The notes beneath the pieces are model-generated. The model did no database searches. It was given only the letters and a program-made list of their open reading frames with translations, and was not told the origin of the DNA. Shown one piece after another: positions 44,953-54,294 of a stretch of 64,000 nucleotides of DNA. The stretch covers positions 6,346 to 70,345 of the forward strand of contig DASTFJ010000169.1 in NCBI GenBank assembly GCA_035708745.1, read 5' to 3'. A program made the translations under genes and the position numbers. Within the stretch, counting starts at the first letter, position 1; every line of letters starts with the position of its first letter. The DNA is from JAMLHN01 sp035708745. GTDB taxonomy: Bacteria > Chloroflexota > Chloroflexia > Thermomicrobiales > UBA6265.

Positions 44953-47274
44953 TTGCTGGTCCCGGTTGATTACACCTCGAATCACGTCGACACCATGACA
45001 CAAGCCACCGACCCTACCGGCCCCAATGGAGCTGTCGCTCCCGCCGCTTCTTCGCCGGCGGGCACACTGGATGCTGTGGTCGAGCTCGATCCGCAGATCT
45101 CGGTCTTGGCCAATACGCTGCTCGATGAGCTGCGTGACCAGAACTTCTCCGACAAGAGCCTCGATACCGTGGCGCGAGCGATCGAATTTGCGGTCGAGCA
45201 CCACGAGGGTATGCATCGCCGTTCGGGTGAGCCGTATGTGCTCCATCCGGTAGAGGTCGCGCTGATTCTGGCGCGCATCCGGCTCGATGCGGACACGATC
45301 GCCGGCGCGCTGCTGCACGATCTGGTCGAAGATACCGATGTTACGTATGAGGACATCGCGAACGAGTTTGGACCGCGGGTATCGGGGTTGGTCAACGGCG
45401 TCACCAAGCTGTCGAAGCTGCCGTGGACCGGCGATGTCGATCAATCCAGACGCGAGAAGGAAGCGCAGGCCGAAAGCCTGCGCAAAATGTTCCTGGCGAT
45501 GGTCGACGATATCGGGGTGGTGCTGATCAAGCTGGCCGACCGCTTGCACAACATGCGCACCCTGCAATACATGCCTCCCGAAAAGCAGCAGCGGATCGCC
45601 CAGCAGACGATGGAAATCTACGCCCCGCTGGCGAACCGCCTCGGTATCTGGCAGTTCAAGTCCGAGCTCGAAGATCTCTCCTTCAAATTCCTGCTCCCCC
45701 ACGAGTACGAAACGATCCGAAGAGGCATCGACGCGCGCGGCGCATCAGAGCGCGAATACGTCGAGCGGGTCAAGGGAATTCTCCAGGACGCGCTCGAGGA
45801 AGCCGGCATCGAGGCGGTTCTCACCAGCCGGACCAAGCACATCTATTCGATCTACCGCAAGATGAATCTGAAGCGACGTTCTCTGGACGAGATCTATGAT
45901 CTGATCGGTATCCGGGTGGTGGTCGACGAGAAGCGCGATTGTTACGGCACGCTTGGGGTGGTCCATGCCATGTGGCATCCGATCCCGGGTGAGTTCGACG
46001 ACTACATCGCCACGCCCAAGGAAAGCATGTATCAGAGTCTGCACACGGCGGTCATCGGACCGGAAGGGCACGGACTCGAAATTCAGATCCGCACCGCCGA
46101 GATGCATGAGATTGCCGAATACGGCGTGGCGGCGCACTGGCGCTACAAAGAGGGCCGCAAGGCCGATGCGCGGGTCGAAGCCAAGATTGCCTGGTTGCGC
46201 CAGCTCATGGAGTGGCGCGAGGAAGTCAGCGACGCGGAGGAATTCGTCGAGTCGCTGAAATCCGATGTGTTCAAAGATCAGATTTACGTCTTCACCCCGA
46301 AGGGCGACATCATCGAGCTACCGGCCGGCGCCACGCCGCTCGATTTCGCGTATCGCATTCATACCGAGGTCGGGCACCACTGCGTCGGCGCCAAGATCAA
46401 CGACCGCATGATCCGGCTCGATCACAAGCTGCAAAACGGCGATGTGGTCGAGGTGATGACCAGCAAGTCGAAAGTCGGGCCCAGCCGCGACTGGTTGCAG
46501 GAAGAAAGCGGGTATATCACCACTGCCGGCGCGCGCGAAAAAATTCGCCAATGGTTCCGGCGGCAGGAACGCGATGTCAACGTGCAGCAAGGGCGGGACA
46601 TTCTGCAAAGCGAGCTGCGCAAGCTCGGTCTCGACTACAGCTTCGATGAGGTGCTGAGCCACTTTCCCCGGTACACCAAGGTCGAGGATTTTCTCGCAGC
46701 TATTGGCTATGGTGGGGTGACCGCCCAAAGCGTTGCCTCCAAACTCGGGGAGAATGGGGCCCGGGATGTGGTCTCGGCCACACCGCATATTCCCAAACCG
46801 AAAACGCCGCAACGCGTCGTGGCGGGTGGCGTGGGCGATCTGCTCACCAATCTGGCCGCTTGCTGCCGCCCCGTGAACGGCGACGAAATCGTTGGCTATG
46901 TGACGCGCGGCCGTGGGCTGACGGTCCACCGGGCCGACTGCCCCAACGTCACCAATATCACCGACCGCGAGCGGCTGATCGCGGTCGCCTGGGACGACAA
47001 AGGACCCGACCAAACCTTCCCGGTTCCCATCGTCGTGCGCGCAAATGACCGTGTTGGGCTGCTCAAGGACATCACCGGTATGTTGTCCGACGAGCGGGTC
47101 AATATTCTCTATACCCACACGCGCACGCATGACGACCGCGAAGTCACCATCGACATCACGGTCGAGGTGTCCGATGTCGGGCAGCTCAGCCGGGTGCTGC
47201 ACAAGCTGGATGGCGTGCAGGGGGTCTATGAGGTACGGCGCGATACGTCGGGTGCGCGCAGCACGGCTGCGTGA
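44953..47274 (+). CDS. rel: Bifunctional (p)ppGpp synthetase/hydrolase (Rel/SpoT)
   Basis: 773 residues with the full architecture: HD hydrolase domain (HHEGMHRRSGEPYVLHPVEV, GALLHDLVEDTDVTYEDI, LADRLHNMRTL), synthetase domain (SRTKHIYSIYRKM, EIYDLIGIRVVVDE), TGS domain (DQIYVFTPKGDIIELPAGAT) and a C-terminal ACT domain (RVLHKLDGVQGVYEVRR). It makes and degrades (p)ppGpp for the stringent response. The HD motif is intact, so hydrolase activity is expected. TTG with GAGGG upstream is used; ATG at 44995 is an alternative. Confidence 0.94.
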   Translation: MLVPVDYTSNHVDTMTQATDPTGPNGAVAPAASSPAGTLDAVVELDPQISVLANTLLDELRDQNFSDKSLDTVARAIEFAVEHHEGMHRRSGEPYVLHPVEVALILARIRLDADTIAGALLHDLVEDTDVTYEDIANEFGPRVSGLVNGVTKLSKLPWTGDVDQSRREKEAQAESLRKMFLAMVDDIGVVLIKLADRLHNMRTLQYMPPEKQQRIAQQTMEIYAPLANRLGIWQFKSELEDLSFKFLLPHEYETIRRGIDARGASEREYVERVKGILQDALEEAGIEAVLTSRTKHIYSIYRKMNLKRRSLDEIYDLIGIRVVVDEKRDCYGTLGVVHAMWHPIPGEFDDYIATPKESMYQSLHTAVIGPEGHGLEIQIRTAEMHEIAEYGVAAHWRYKEGRKADARVEAKIAWLRQLMEWREEVSDAEEFVESLKSDVFKDQIYVFTPKGDIIELPAGATPLDFAYRIHTEVGHHCVGAKINDRMIRLDHKLQNGDVVEVMTSKSKVGPSRDWLQEESGYITTAGAREKIRQWFRRQERDVNVQQGRDILQSELRKLGLDYSFDEVLSHFPRYTKVEDFLAAIGYGGVTAQSVASKLGENGARDVVSATPHIPKPKTPQRVVAGGVGDLLTNLAACCRPVNGDEIVGYVTRGRGLTVHRADCPNVTNITDRERLIAVAWDDKGPDQTFPVPIVVRANDRVGLLKDITGMLSDERVNILYTHTRTHDDREVTIDITVEVSDVGQLSRVLHKLDGVQGVYEVRRDTSGARSTAA

Positions 47275-48254
47275 CGATGGCCCATTCCGCCCCGGTGCTC
47301 TCATTCGGAGAGCTGCTCATCGACCTGATCGCCACTGGTTCGACGACGAGTCTGCTGGATGTCGATATGCTGGCGGTGCGGCCCGGCGGAGCCCCGGCAA
47401 ATGTGGCGGTCGCCCTGGCACGGTTGGGGATCCCGGCCGCGCTTTGCTCTGTTGTCGGTCAGGACCCGTTCGGCGACCGGTTGCTGGGGGTGCTCGATGC
47501 AAACGGTGTCGATCGCTCGCGTGTGCGGCAGGATCCGCAGGCGGACACGACGCTCGCCTTCGCGTGGAAAGATGTACGGGGAGACGGTCATTTCCGGCTA
47601 GTGCGGCAGGCAGACGTTTTGCTGAATGTCGACGATGTCGAGGCAGCAGGCATCGCTGATCTGGCGGCGATCGTCGTCGGGTCAGTTTCTTTGAGCGCGC
47701 AGCCTTCGCGCCGGGCGATCGAAGTTGCGGTGCAGCGAGCCAGGGAAGCGCGCGTGCCGGTCTGCTTCGATGTCAATTTGCGTCCCACGATCTGGCCCGA
47801 CCGGGAAACTGCTCGACACGCCTGCGAACAGATTCTGCCGTCCACCAACTTGCTCAAGCTGAGTCTCGATGACGCTCGATTTCTGCTCGATCTGGGTCCG
47901 ACTCCTTCGGTCGATGACGTTTTCGCGGCGCTCGAAAACTATGCGTTCGATTTCATCGTTCTGACCGATGGTGGCCGGGGCTGCTGGTTTGCGAACCGGG
48001 AGACGATGGAGTTTTCGGCTCCGGAGCATGTCCCTGCGTACAAGATCGATGCGGTCGAGCCGACCGGCGCGGGCGATGCGTTTCTGGCGGCGACGATCGC
48101 GCGGCTGATCGAGGGCGCGTGGCATCCACTGACTGTCGACGATCTTCGGTTTGCCTCGGCGGCGGGTGCGTTGACCACTACTCGACCGGGCGCGATCGAC
48201 TCCTTGCCGACCCGAGCAGAGATCGACACCTTCCTGCTCCAGCATTCGAGCTGA
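47271..48254 (+). CDS. PfkB-family carbohydrate kinase
   Basis: 327 residues of the ribokinase/PfkB family. Signature one: VRPGGAPANVAVALARLGI near the N-terminus. Signature two: VEPTGAGDAFLAATIARLIE with the catalytic Asp. It resembles fructokinases. The GTG start overlaps the rel stop codon (GTGA); an ATG two codons later is also possible. It is followed by lgt after 4 bases. Confidence 0.88.
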   Translation: MTMAHSAPVLSFGELLIDLIATGSTTSLLDVDMLAVRPGGAPANVAVALARLGIPAALCSVVGQDPFGDRLLGVLDANGVDRSRVRQDPQADTTLAFAWKDVRGDGHFRLVRQADVLLNVDDVEAAGIADLAAIVVGSVSLSAQPSRRAIEVAVQRAREARVPVCFDVNLRPTIWPDRETARHACEQILPSTNLLKLSLDDARFLLDLGPTPSVDDVFAALENYAFDFIVLTDGGRGCWFANRETMEFSAPEHVPAYKIDAVEPTGAGDAFLAATIARLIEGAWHPLTVDDLRFASAAGALTTTRPGAIDSLPTRAEIDTFLLQHSS

Positions 48255-48258
48255 TCTG

Positions 48259-49086
48259 GTGCCGAAGCTCTCCGATCCGGTTGCGCTCGATCTCTTCGGT
48301 CTCACCATTCGCTGGTATGCGATCTTCATTCTGACCGGTATCGTCGTTGCGCTGGTGATCATGCGCTGGCTGGCGCGCGATCGCGGACTCGATCCCGATT
48401 TCCCGCTCGATGCGGCCCCGTTCGTGATCCTGGCGGCCCTGATCGGCGCACGCGGGTATTACCTGCTGCTGAAATGGCGGTACTACCTCGACCATCCCGG
48501 CGAGGCGATCAATATCCGGCTCGGCGGCCTGACGGTGCATGGGGCGATCGTGGGCGGCGTAATCGCGCTTTGGCTTGTGTGCCGCCATCGCAACCAGCGT
48601 TTCCTGACCTGGGGCGATATTCTGGCGGCGGCGATGCCTCTGGGACAGGCGATCGGCCGCTGGGGCAACTGGGCGAATCAGGAAGCATTTGGGAAGCCAA
48701 GCGATCGTGCCTGGTCGGTCGAGATCGATCCCATTCATCGCCCCGCGCAATACGCGGGCTCCTCGACCTTTCAGCCCACCTTCTTGTACGAGTCGATCTG
48801 CGATGTCGTGATCGCCATCGTATTGATCCCGATCGTGCGGGCGATGCCGAGGCATCGTTTCTGGCGGGAGGGCGACGCGATCTGGATCTACTGCGTACTC
48901 TATGGGTCGGTGCGCTTCGTCATCGAGCGGATGCGCACCGATAGCTTGACGATTGGTCCTTATCCGGCCGCCTATTGGCTGAGCTGGGCCTTGATTTCGA
49001 TAGGAGTCGTGATGTTCATCGGTCGCCGGACCGTCTGGAATGGAATGCGGGTGGTCGACATTCCCGCACCGGATGTTGCCGAATGA
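48259..49086 (+). CDS. lgt: Prolipoprotein diacylglyceryl transferase
   Basis: Transfers diacylglycerol to the lipobox Cys of prolipoproteins. 275 residues with several membrane helices and the Lgt signature GRWGNWANQEAFGKPSD. The HG motif (LTVHGAIVGGVIALWLV) and C-terminal arginine (RFVIERMRTDS) are present. It would modify lipoproteins such as the one near 17.7 kb. It starts with GTG and ends overlapping the next gene as ATGA. Confidence 0.94.
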   Translation: MPKLSDPVALDLFGLTIRWYAIFILTGIVVALVIMRWLARDRGLDPDFPLDAAPFVILAALIGARGYYLLLKWRYYLDHPGEAINIRLGGLTVHGAIVGGVIALWLVCRHRNQRFLTWGDILAAAMPLGQAIGRWGNWANQEAFGKPSDRAWSVEIDPIHRPAQYAGSSTFQPTFLYESICDVVIAIVLIPIVRAMPRHRFWREGDAIWIYCVLYGSVRFVIERMRTDSLTIGPYPAAYWLSWALISIGVVMFIGRRTVWNGMRVVDIPAPDVAE

Positions 49087-50486
49087 GTCAGCGCGCTCAA
49101 CGTCCACACCCCTATGCGCTGCTCGTCACCGCGCACGTCGCCATGCTGGGCAAGCAGGGGCTGATCGACGACGCGGCGGTGCGCGTGCTTGCCGGTGTGG
49201 TCGACCGAACCGCCACCGGCGCCATCGACTCCGACGATCTGGTTGGCGGCTTGCTCGAGCTCGATGCGCGGGTCGACTCGCAATCGCCCCAGGGATTCGC
49301 CGGCGCGGCCCAGGTGGGCCGGGGGATCAACGAGCTGGTTGCCGCGCTGGCCCGAGTGATCTTGCGGGATTCGCTACTGGAGCTTGCCGAGCAGGTCGAT
49401 CAGCTTCGGGAGGATTTGATCGATCTGGGGATCCAGCATGTCGTCACGATCATGCCGGCGTATCAGCAGGGCGTGGCCGCGCAGCCGACCACGCTCGCGC
49501 ATCTGCTGGGTGGACTAATCGGGCCGTACGACCGGGTCGATGGCACGATCCGGCAGACGTACGCGCTCGTGAACCGATCGCCGCTGGGAGCGGGTGCGCT
49601 GGTTTCGACCGGCTTGCCGATCGACCGCGAGGATGCCGCCGCCAATGCCGGGTTCGACGGCGCGATCGAGAATACGTTCGACGCGGTCGCCGCGACCGAT
49701 CACTTCGCTGCGGTGGCGCACACAATCCGTGCGGTGGCGTCTCCCATTCGGCGTTTTATGGCCGAGATCGCCACGCTGTACCGCACCGACCCCTCGTCGC
49801 TGATCTTGCACGACGCTTCGCCGCGGATGCGTAGCGAGCTGCCGCAGCATTCCATCATTCCGGCTTTCGACGATCTCGAACGATTGCTGGTCGATCTCGA
49901 TGCCGTACTGGGTACTGTGGATCGCTGGCTCGAGCGCGCGCCGTTGGAGCCCATTGCCGAGATCTCCCGGCTTCTCGACCGGCTGGCGCTGGCCTTCGCG
50001 ACGACCGGGCGGCTGATCGACCGGTTTCGAGCGTTCCTCAATCGTGAGATCGCGTTCAATCGCGCCTATCTGGCGAACCGCGCGAACCGCAATCACACCA
50101 CCGTGGGAGAGCTGGCTGATTTCCTGATGTTGGAGGAGCAGATTCCGCCCGCGCAGGCCCGCGCAATGACCGGGCGGGTCATGGCGCAGCTCAAGGACGA
50201 GGGACTGGAGACCAGCGGAATTACTAGCGCGATGATCGATTCGGCGGGGATGCTGGTGCTCGGCCGCGAACTCGGCGTCGAATTCGAATCGCTGAGCAAA
50301 TATCTCGCGCCACGGCGCTTCATCGAGCGCCGTGGTGGTCTCGGCGGCCCAGCACCCATGGCAATCCGAGATTGGCTCACCCGAGAGCAGGCGGCGCTTG
50401 CTTCCGATCGCGCCTGGATCGCCGAACGGCGGGCCGCGTTGACGGCGGCGGAAGCGGCCATGCGCGCATTGGCGGACGAGGAGTAG
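49083..50486 (+). CDS. Argininosuccinate lyase-fold protein with altered active site
   Basis: 467 residues of the fumarase/aspartase superfamily, closest to ArgH: SPLGAGALVSTGLPIDRED and FDGAIENTFDAVAATDHF match well. The catalytic pieces differ. Where ArgH has GYTHLQ, this has AYQQGV (126-131), losing the Thr-His. Where ArgH has GSSLMPQKKNP, the region reads ASPRMRSELPQHSIIP, lacking the catalytic Ser loop. The TGRSRND element reads VGRGINE. It is either a new activity or a pseudoenzyme. It is translationally coupled to lgt. Confidence 0.75.
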   Translation: MSQRAQRPHPYALLVTAHVAMLGKQGLIDDAAVRVLAGVVDRTATGAIDSDDLVGGLLELDARVDSQSPQGFAGAAQVGRGINELVAALARVILRDSLLELAEQVDQLREDLIDLGIQHVVTIMPAYQQGVAAQPTTLAHLLGGLIGPYDRVDGTIRQTYALVNRSPLGAGALVSTGLPIDREDAAANAGFDGAIENTFDAVAATDHFAAVAHTIRAVASPIRRFMAEIATLYRTDPSSLILHDASPRMRSELPQHSIIPAFDDLERLLVDLDAVLGTVDRWLERAPLEPIAEISRLLDRLALAFATTGRLIDRFRAFLNREIAFNRAYLANRANRNHTTVGELADFLMLEEQIPPAQARAMTGRVMAQLKDEGLETSGITSAMIDSAGMLVLGRELGVEFESLSKYLAPRRFIERRGGLGGPAPMAIRDWLTREQAALASDRAWIAERRAALTAAEAAMRALADEE

Positions 50487-50512
50487 CCGAAATCGGGACA
50501 GGCGAAAATACC

Positions 50513-50535
50513 CCCCTCGCTTCGTTCAGCATAGG
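50513..50535. repeat. Dispersed repeat core, copy 2
   Basis: CCCCTCGCTTCGTTCAGC lies after the lyase-like gene and matches the dispersed TTCGCTTCGTTCAGGATGAC core. A GGGCGGGCATAGGCACCCGTC stretch follows. The 194-base gap before hflX has no other gene. Confidence 0.4.
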
Positions 50536-50680
50536 TTGCCCACTGGTCCGAGTCGTCCGGAAACACGGGCGGGCATAGGCACCCGTCCCTGCCCAGTGTC
50601 GCCGGTGCTTTCATGCGCGAGGCAGCATCAGTCGGCATGTTGACGACCACCGGCTTGGGCACGACTGAGCCGAGACGGCA

Positions 50681-52111
50681 GTGCGGAGGTCTTCTCCAGG
50701 ACCGCGAACCCGTATACTTTCAATTCGCATTCTCGACCGCATTCTAGAAGAGGTATCGACCATTCCCAACACTCCTATAACGACCGATCGGCCCGTAGAA
50801 CATGCCCTGCTCGTGGCTGTCGACCAATACGGCGACACCTGGAATGTGCAGGACTCGCTGGAGGAGCTTGCGCGCCTGGCCGAGACGGTCGATGTCGAGG
50901 TGATCGGCGCGATTACCCAGAAGCTCACGCATCCAATCGCCGGCACCTATGTCGGCAAGGGCAAATTGGAAGAGATCAAAGCCGAGCGTGAGCCGCTTGG
51001 GTACGACCTGATCATCGTCGATGACGAGCTGACCCCATCTCAACAGCGGAATCTGGAAAAAGCGCTCGATGTCAAGATCATCGACCGTACGGCGTTGATC
51101 CTGGATGTCTTTGCCAAGCGCGCGCAAACCCATGAAGGGCGATTACAGGTCGAGCTGGCGCAGCTCGAATACCGGATGCCGCGCCTGACTGGCATGTGGA
51201 CGCACCTTTCCCGCCAGGCGGTGGGTGGCGTCGGACTACGCGGGCCCGGTGAAACACAGCTCGAAACCGACCGCCGCGAGCTGGGCAAGCGCATTACCTT
51301 CATCAAGGGACAACTTGCCGATGTTCACCGGCACCGGCAGATCTATCGCGATCATCGCCGCAATCAGCATATGGCCGTGGTGGCGCTGGTGGGATACACC
51401 AATGCCGGCAAGAGTACGCTGCTCAACCGGCTGACCGACGCCGGCGTACTGGCCGAGGACAAGCTCTTCGCCACCCTCGATCCGACGACACGGCGCGTCG
51501 AGCTGCCCGGCGGCCGCAATGTGCTGATGACCGACACGGTCGGGTTCATCAACAATCTGCCGACGATGCTCATCGCCGCCTTCCGCGCGACGCTGGAAGA
51601 GATCAACGAGGCGACGCTGCTCGTGCATGTGGTCGATGTCACGCATTCGAATGCAGTCGAGCAGTTCATCACTGTCAATGAGGTGCTGGAAGAGCTCGGC
51701 GCCGATGGCAAACCGACCGTGATCGCCCTGAACAAGGCCGACATGATCGATGACGTGTCGGACGAGGCGCTGGCTCGGCTGCGGGAGACGATCGGGGACG
51801 AATGGCCAGTCGTCACGATCTCCGGTGTCACCGGGATGGGCATCGAGGGGCTGCTCGGCGAAATCGAGCTCGGTTTGGAAGCAGAGCAACGCTTCGTGGA
51901 CGTCGAGCTGACGGTGCCGTTCTCTCGTCACGATCTGGTCGAGCGCTTCCACAGTAGCGGCCGGGTCGAAGAAACCAGATATGACGAGCGCGGCACGATT
52001 CTGACCGGCAAGCTACCTGAGGTCTTGCTCGGGAGCTTCGCGCCGTATCTATCGGTCAACGGACCGAAAGCGCAATCGCCCGAGCTACCGGATCGCAACG
52101 CCGTCGCGTGA
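50681..52111 (+). CDS. hflX: Ribosome-associated GTPase HflX
   Basis: GTPase that splits stalled ribosomes. The N-terminal HflX domain includes YVGKGKLEEI, VDDELTPSQQRNLEKAL and the glycine-rich GLRGPGETQLETDRR. The G domain has GYTNAGKSTLLNRL (G1), DTVGFINNLP (G3) and LNKADM (G4). 476 residues from GTG at 50681, but its first 27 residues have no counterpart in other HflX. An in-frame ATT at 50762 has AGAAGAGG 8 bases upstream and gives a 449-residue protein starting where relatives begin. Confidence 0.9.
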   Translation: MRRSSPGPRTRILSIRILDRILEEVSTIPNTPITTDRPVEHALLVAVDQYGDTWNVQDSLEELARLAETVDVEVIGAITQKLTHPIAGTYVGKGKLEEIKAEREPLGYDLIIVDDELTPSQQRNLEKALDVKIIDRTALILDVFAKRAQTHEGRLQVELAQLEYRMPRLTGMWTHLSRQAVGGVGLRGPGETQLETDRRELGKRITFIKGQLADVHRHRQIYRDHRRNQHMAVVALVGYTNAGKSTLLNRLTDAGVLAEDKLFATLDPTTRRVELPGGRNVLMTDTVGFINNLPTMLIAAFRATLEEINEATLLVHVVDVTHSNAVEQFITVNEVLEELGADGKPTVIALNKADMIDDVSDEALARLRETIGDEWPVVTISGVTGMGIEGLLGEIELGLEAEQRFVDVELTVPFSRHDLVERFHSSGRVEETRYDERGTILTGKLPEVLLGSFAPYLSVNGPKAQSPELPDRNAVA

Positions 52112-52165
52112 GCCACCCGGGCGATACTACGCAGCGGGCGCAAGGGTGCATTCGATTCAGGAGCG

Positions 52166-53251
52166 ATGGTGAGCGCCGAATCAGCGAAATCCATTTCGTA
52201 CCGTGACGCCGGCGTGGATATCGATCGAGCCACGAGGAGTCTGAGCGCCATCGCCGGGTTCGCGCGCGCGACCTCCGCTGCTGGCGCCGCAGGCGACATT
52301 GGGCATTTCGGCGGGATCTTCAGACTCCCCGCCGGCGATGACCGCCTGCTGATCGCGAGCGCCGATGGGATCGGGACCAAGATCAAGATTGCCTTCGTGA
52401 TCGGTGGCGATGCGCACAAGCGAGTCGGCGGCGATCTGGTCAATCACTGCGTCAACGACATCCTGGCGTGCGGCGCGCGACCGCTCTTTTTCCTCGATTA
52501 CATCGCCATGGGCAAGATCGATCCGATCGCGCTCGAAGGGCTGGTCGAAGGGATGGCGCTCGCCTGCACCGCAAATGGGGCGGCGCTGATCGGTGGCGAA
52601 ACCGCCGAGATGCCAGGACTCTACGCCGCGGGTGAATACGATGCGGCCGGATTCATCGTCGGTGAGGTCGCGCCCGATGCGTATATCGACGGTTCCACCA
52701 TCCAGTCCGGTGACGCGCTGATCGGCATCCCCTCGGCGGGGATGCATACGAACGGATATAGCCTTGCTCGCATGATCGTCGGGCTCACCGGGGAGGTCGA
52801 GCATGATTGGGAGACGCTGTCGAGGCCGTTGCCGGGTGGAGACGGGGAGTCGATTGGCGAAGCGTTGCTGGCCCCCCATATGACCTATTTTCCGGTGGTT
52901 TATCCGCTGGTGCAGCAGGATCTGGTGCGGGGCATCGCGCATATTACCGGCGGTGGGCTGCTGGACAATGTGCCGCGTATGCTGCCGGGTGGCGTGGTAG
53001 CCGAACTGGATCAGCAGACGTGGACGGTCGATCCGCTCTTCACGTATCTTGTCGAGACCGGACATGTCGAGGCGCGCGATCGGTATCGCGCGTTCAATAT
53101 GGGAATCGGCATGGTGCTGGCTGTTCGGCCGGGCGATGTCGATACGGTGCTGAGGGCGGTCCCCGGCGCGCGCGTGATCGGCGAAACCGCGGTCCGAGAC
53201 GAGGAGCACAAGGTGACGATCGAAGGCACGGCGCTGGGAACGGTACGCTGA
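52166..53251 (+). CDS. purM: Phosphoribosylformylglycinamidine cyclo-ligase
   Basis: Fifth step of purine synthesis: makes AIR from FGAM with ATP. 361 residues with SISYRDAGVDIDRATRS, ASADGIGTKIKIAFVIGG, VNHCVNDILACGARPLFFLD, GGETAEMPGLY and GIPSAGMHTNGYSLAR in order. The MglA-like GTPase starts 2 bases after the stop, so the two are probably co-translated. Confidence 0.95.
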   Translation: MVSAESAKSISYRDAGVDIDRATRSLSAIAGFARATSAAGAAGDIGHFGGIFRLPAGDDRLLIASADGIGTKIKIAFVIGGDAHKRVGGDLVNHCVNDILACGARPLFFLDYIAMGKIDPIALEGLVEGMALACTANGAALIGGETAEMPGLYAAGEYDAAGFIVGEVAPDAYIDGSTIQSGDALIGIPSAGMHTNGYSLARMIVGLTGEVEHDWETLSRPLPGGDGESIGEALLAPHMTYFPVVYPLVQQDLVRGIAHITGGGLLDNVPRMLPGGVVAELDQQTWTVDPLFTYLVETGHVEARDRYRAFNMGIGMVLAVRPGDVDTVLRAVPGARVIGETAVRDEEHKVTIEGTALGTVR

Positions 53252-53253
53252 CG

Positions 53254-53829
53254 ATGGCGATGATCGATCTCGACAACCGGCAAATCGTCGCCAAGATCGT
53301 GGTGTATGGGCCGGGTCAGAGCGGCAAAACCACGTTTCTGCGCGCGGTTCACGACCTGATTCCAGAAAGCCAGCGCCCTCAGATCGACTCGATCGAAAGC
53401 GACTCGGGCCGCACCTTGCTCTACGATAGCTTGCCGCTCGATGCCGGCACGGTCGGCGACTACCGCATGCGCTTTCAGCTCTTTTCGGTGGCCGGCAACG
53501 AAGGCAGCCAGGACGCTCGCCAAGCGGTGCTTTCGGGCGCGGATGGAGTGGTCTTTCTGGCCGATGCGCAGCCAGATCGGTTAGCGGACAATCAGGCCAG
53601 CTTCGACGAGCTGATGATCTCGCTGGCGCAGCTGCAAAAGGCCAACGGAACCTTTCCTGTCGTGATTCAGTACAACAAGGTCGATCTCGTCGACGAGGCG
53701 ACCCTCGGTTCGGTTAGCCGGACGCTCAATAGCGATGGGTTGCCCGAAGCGTATTCCTCGGCCCTGAACAAGCGCGGCGTGGTGGACTCGTTGCAGACGA
53801 TCACTCGCCTGGTGGCGCAATCGCTGTAG
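53254..53829 (+). CDS. MglA-like small GTPase
   Basis: 191-residue small GTPase resembling M. xanthus MglA. G1 is GPGQSGKT at 19-26 and G4 is NKVD at 141-144, with GADGVVFLADAQPDRLADN between. MglA has TVPGQ at G3, whose Gln 82 aids hydrolysis; here the segment reads SVAGNEG with Asn 82, so hydrolysis may be slow. MglA controls polarity and motility with MglB, but no Roadblock/MglB gene is in the window. It is coupled to purM. Confidence 0.8.
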   Translation: MAMIDLDNRQIVAKIVVYGPGQSGKTTFLRAVHDLIPESQRPQIDSIESDSGRTLLYDSLPLDAGTVGDYRMRFQLFSVAGNEGSQDARQAVLSGADGVVFLADAQPDRLADNQASFDELMISLAQLQKANGTFPVVIQYNKVDLVDEATLGSVSRTLNSDGLPEAYSSALNKRGVVDSLQTITRLVAQSL

Positions 53830-53859
53830 CCACAGGGCCACCCTTCGCAACCTTTTCAC

Positions 53860-53951
53860 ACTGTCATTTCGATGCGAATTGGATGCGCTCTCGGAACCGC
53901 TCGAAGTGCGCCGGGACGGAAGCGATTCTTCGCTTTCCTCAGAATGACAGT
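53860..53951. repeat. 92-bp miniature element with 9-bp terminal inverted repeats
   Basis: ACTGTCATT (53860-53868) and AATGACAGT (53943-53951) are perfect inverted termini. The right half ends GATTCTTCGCTTTCCTCAG, a version of the dispersed core found at three other gaps. It fills most of the gap between convergent genes. No transposase is present. Confidence 0.65.
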
Positions 53952-53973
53952 AGAGGGATGCGGCGCATTTCAG

Positions 53974-54291
53974 TTATCGAATAACGTACTCCTGCGCGTA
54001 GAAGCCCTGGGTTTTGTCGATGTCCTGGAAGTTGACGGCGTCGGAGACGGCGGCCTGGAACTCGGGACTTTGCTCGGCAGCGCGCCAGGCGGCTTCGTCA
54101 TCGAACGAGGCGAACGCGATTGCGTCGAACGCGGGTTCGGGTCCGTCATATGAGGTCATCGGGTAGCAGCGGTAGGCGCGCATCCCCGGTGTAGCCGCGG
54201 TGAGAGGCGTGTGCTCTTCGATCCAATAGCGGGTGAATTCCTCCTGCGAGAGATCGGGGCGTTTCTTGACCAGCCAGACGACGGTGAACAT
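53974..54291 (-). CDS. EthD-family protein
   Basis: 105-residue ferredoxin-like (dimeric alpha-beta barrel) protein of the EthD family. FTVVWLVKKRPDLSQEEFTR, WIEEHTPLTA and GMRAYRCYPM are typical. EthD-like proteins occur in degradation pathways, often with unknown exact function. It follows the hydroxyacyl-CoA dehydrogenase gene by 3 bases and is probably in the same operon. Confidence 0.82.
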   Translation of the reverse strand: MFTVVWLVKKRPDLSQEEFTRYWIEEHTPLTAATPGMRAYRCYPMTSYDGPEPAFDAIAFASFDDEAAWRAAEQSPEFQAAVSDAVNFQDIDKTQGFYAQEYVIR

Positions 54292-54294
54292 CGA

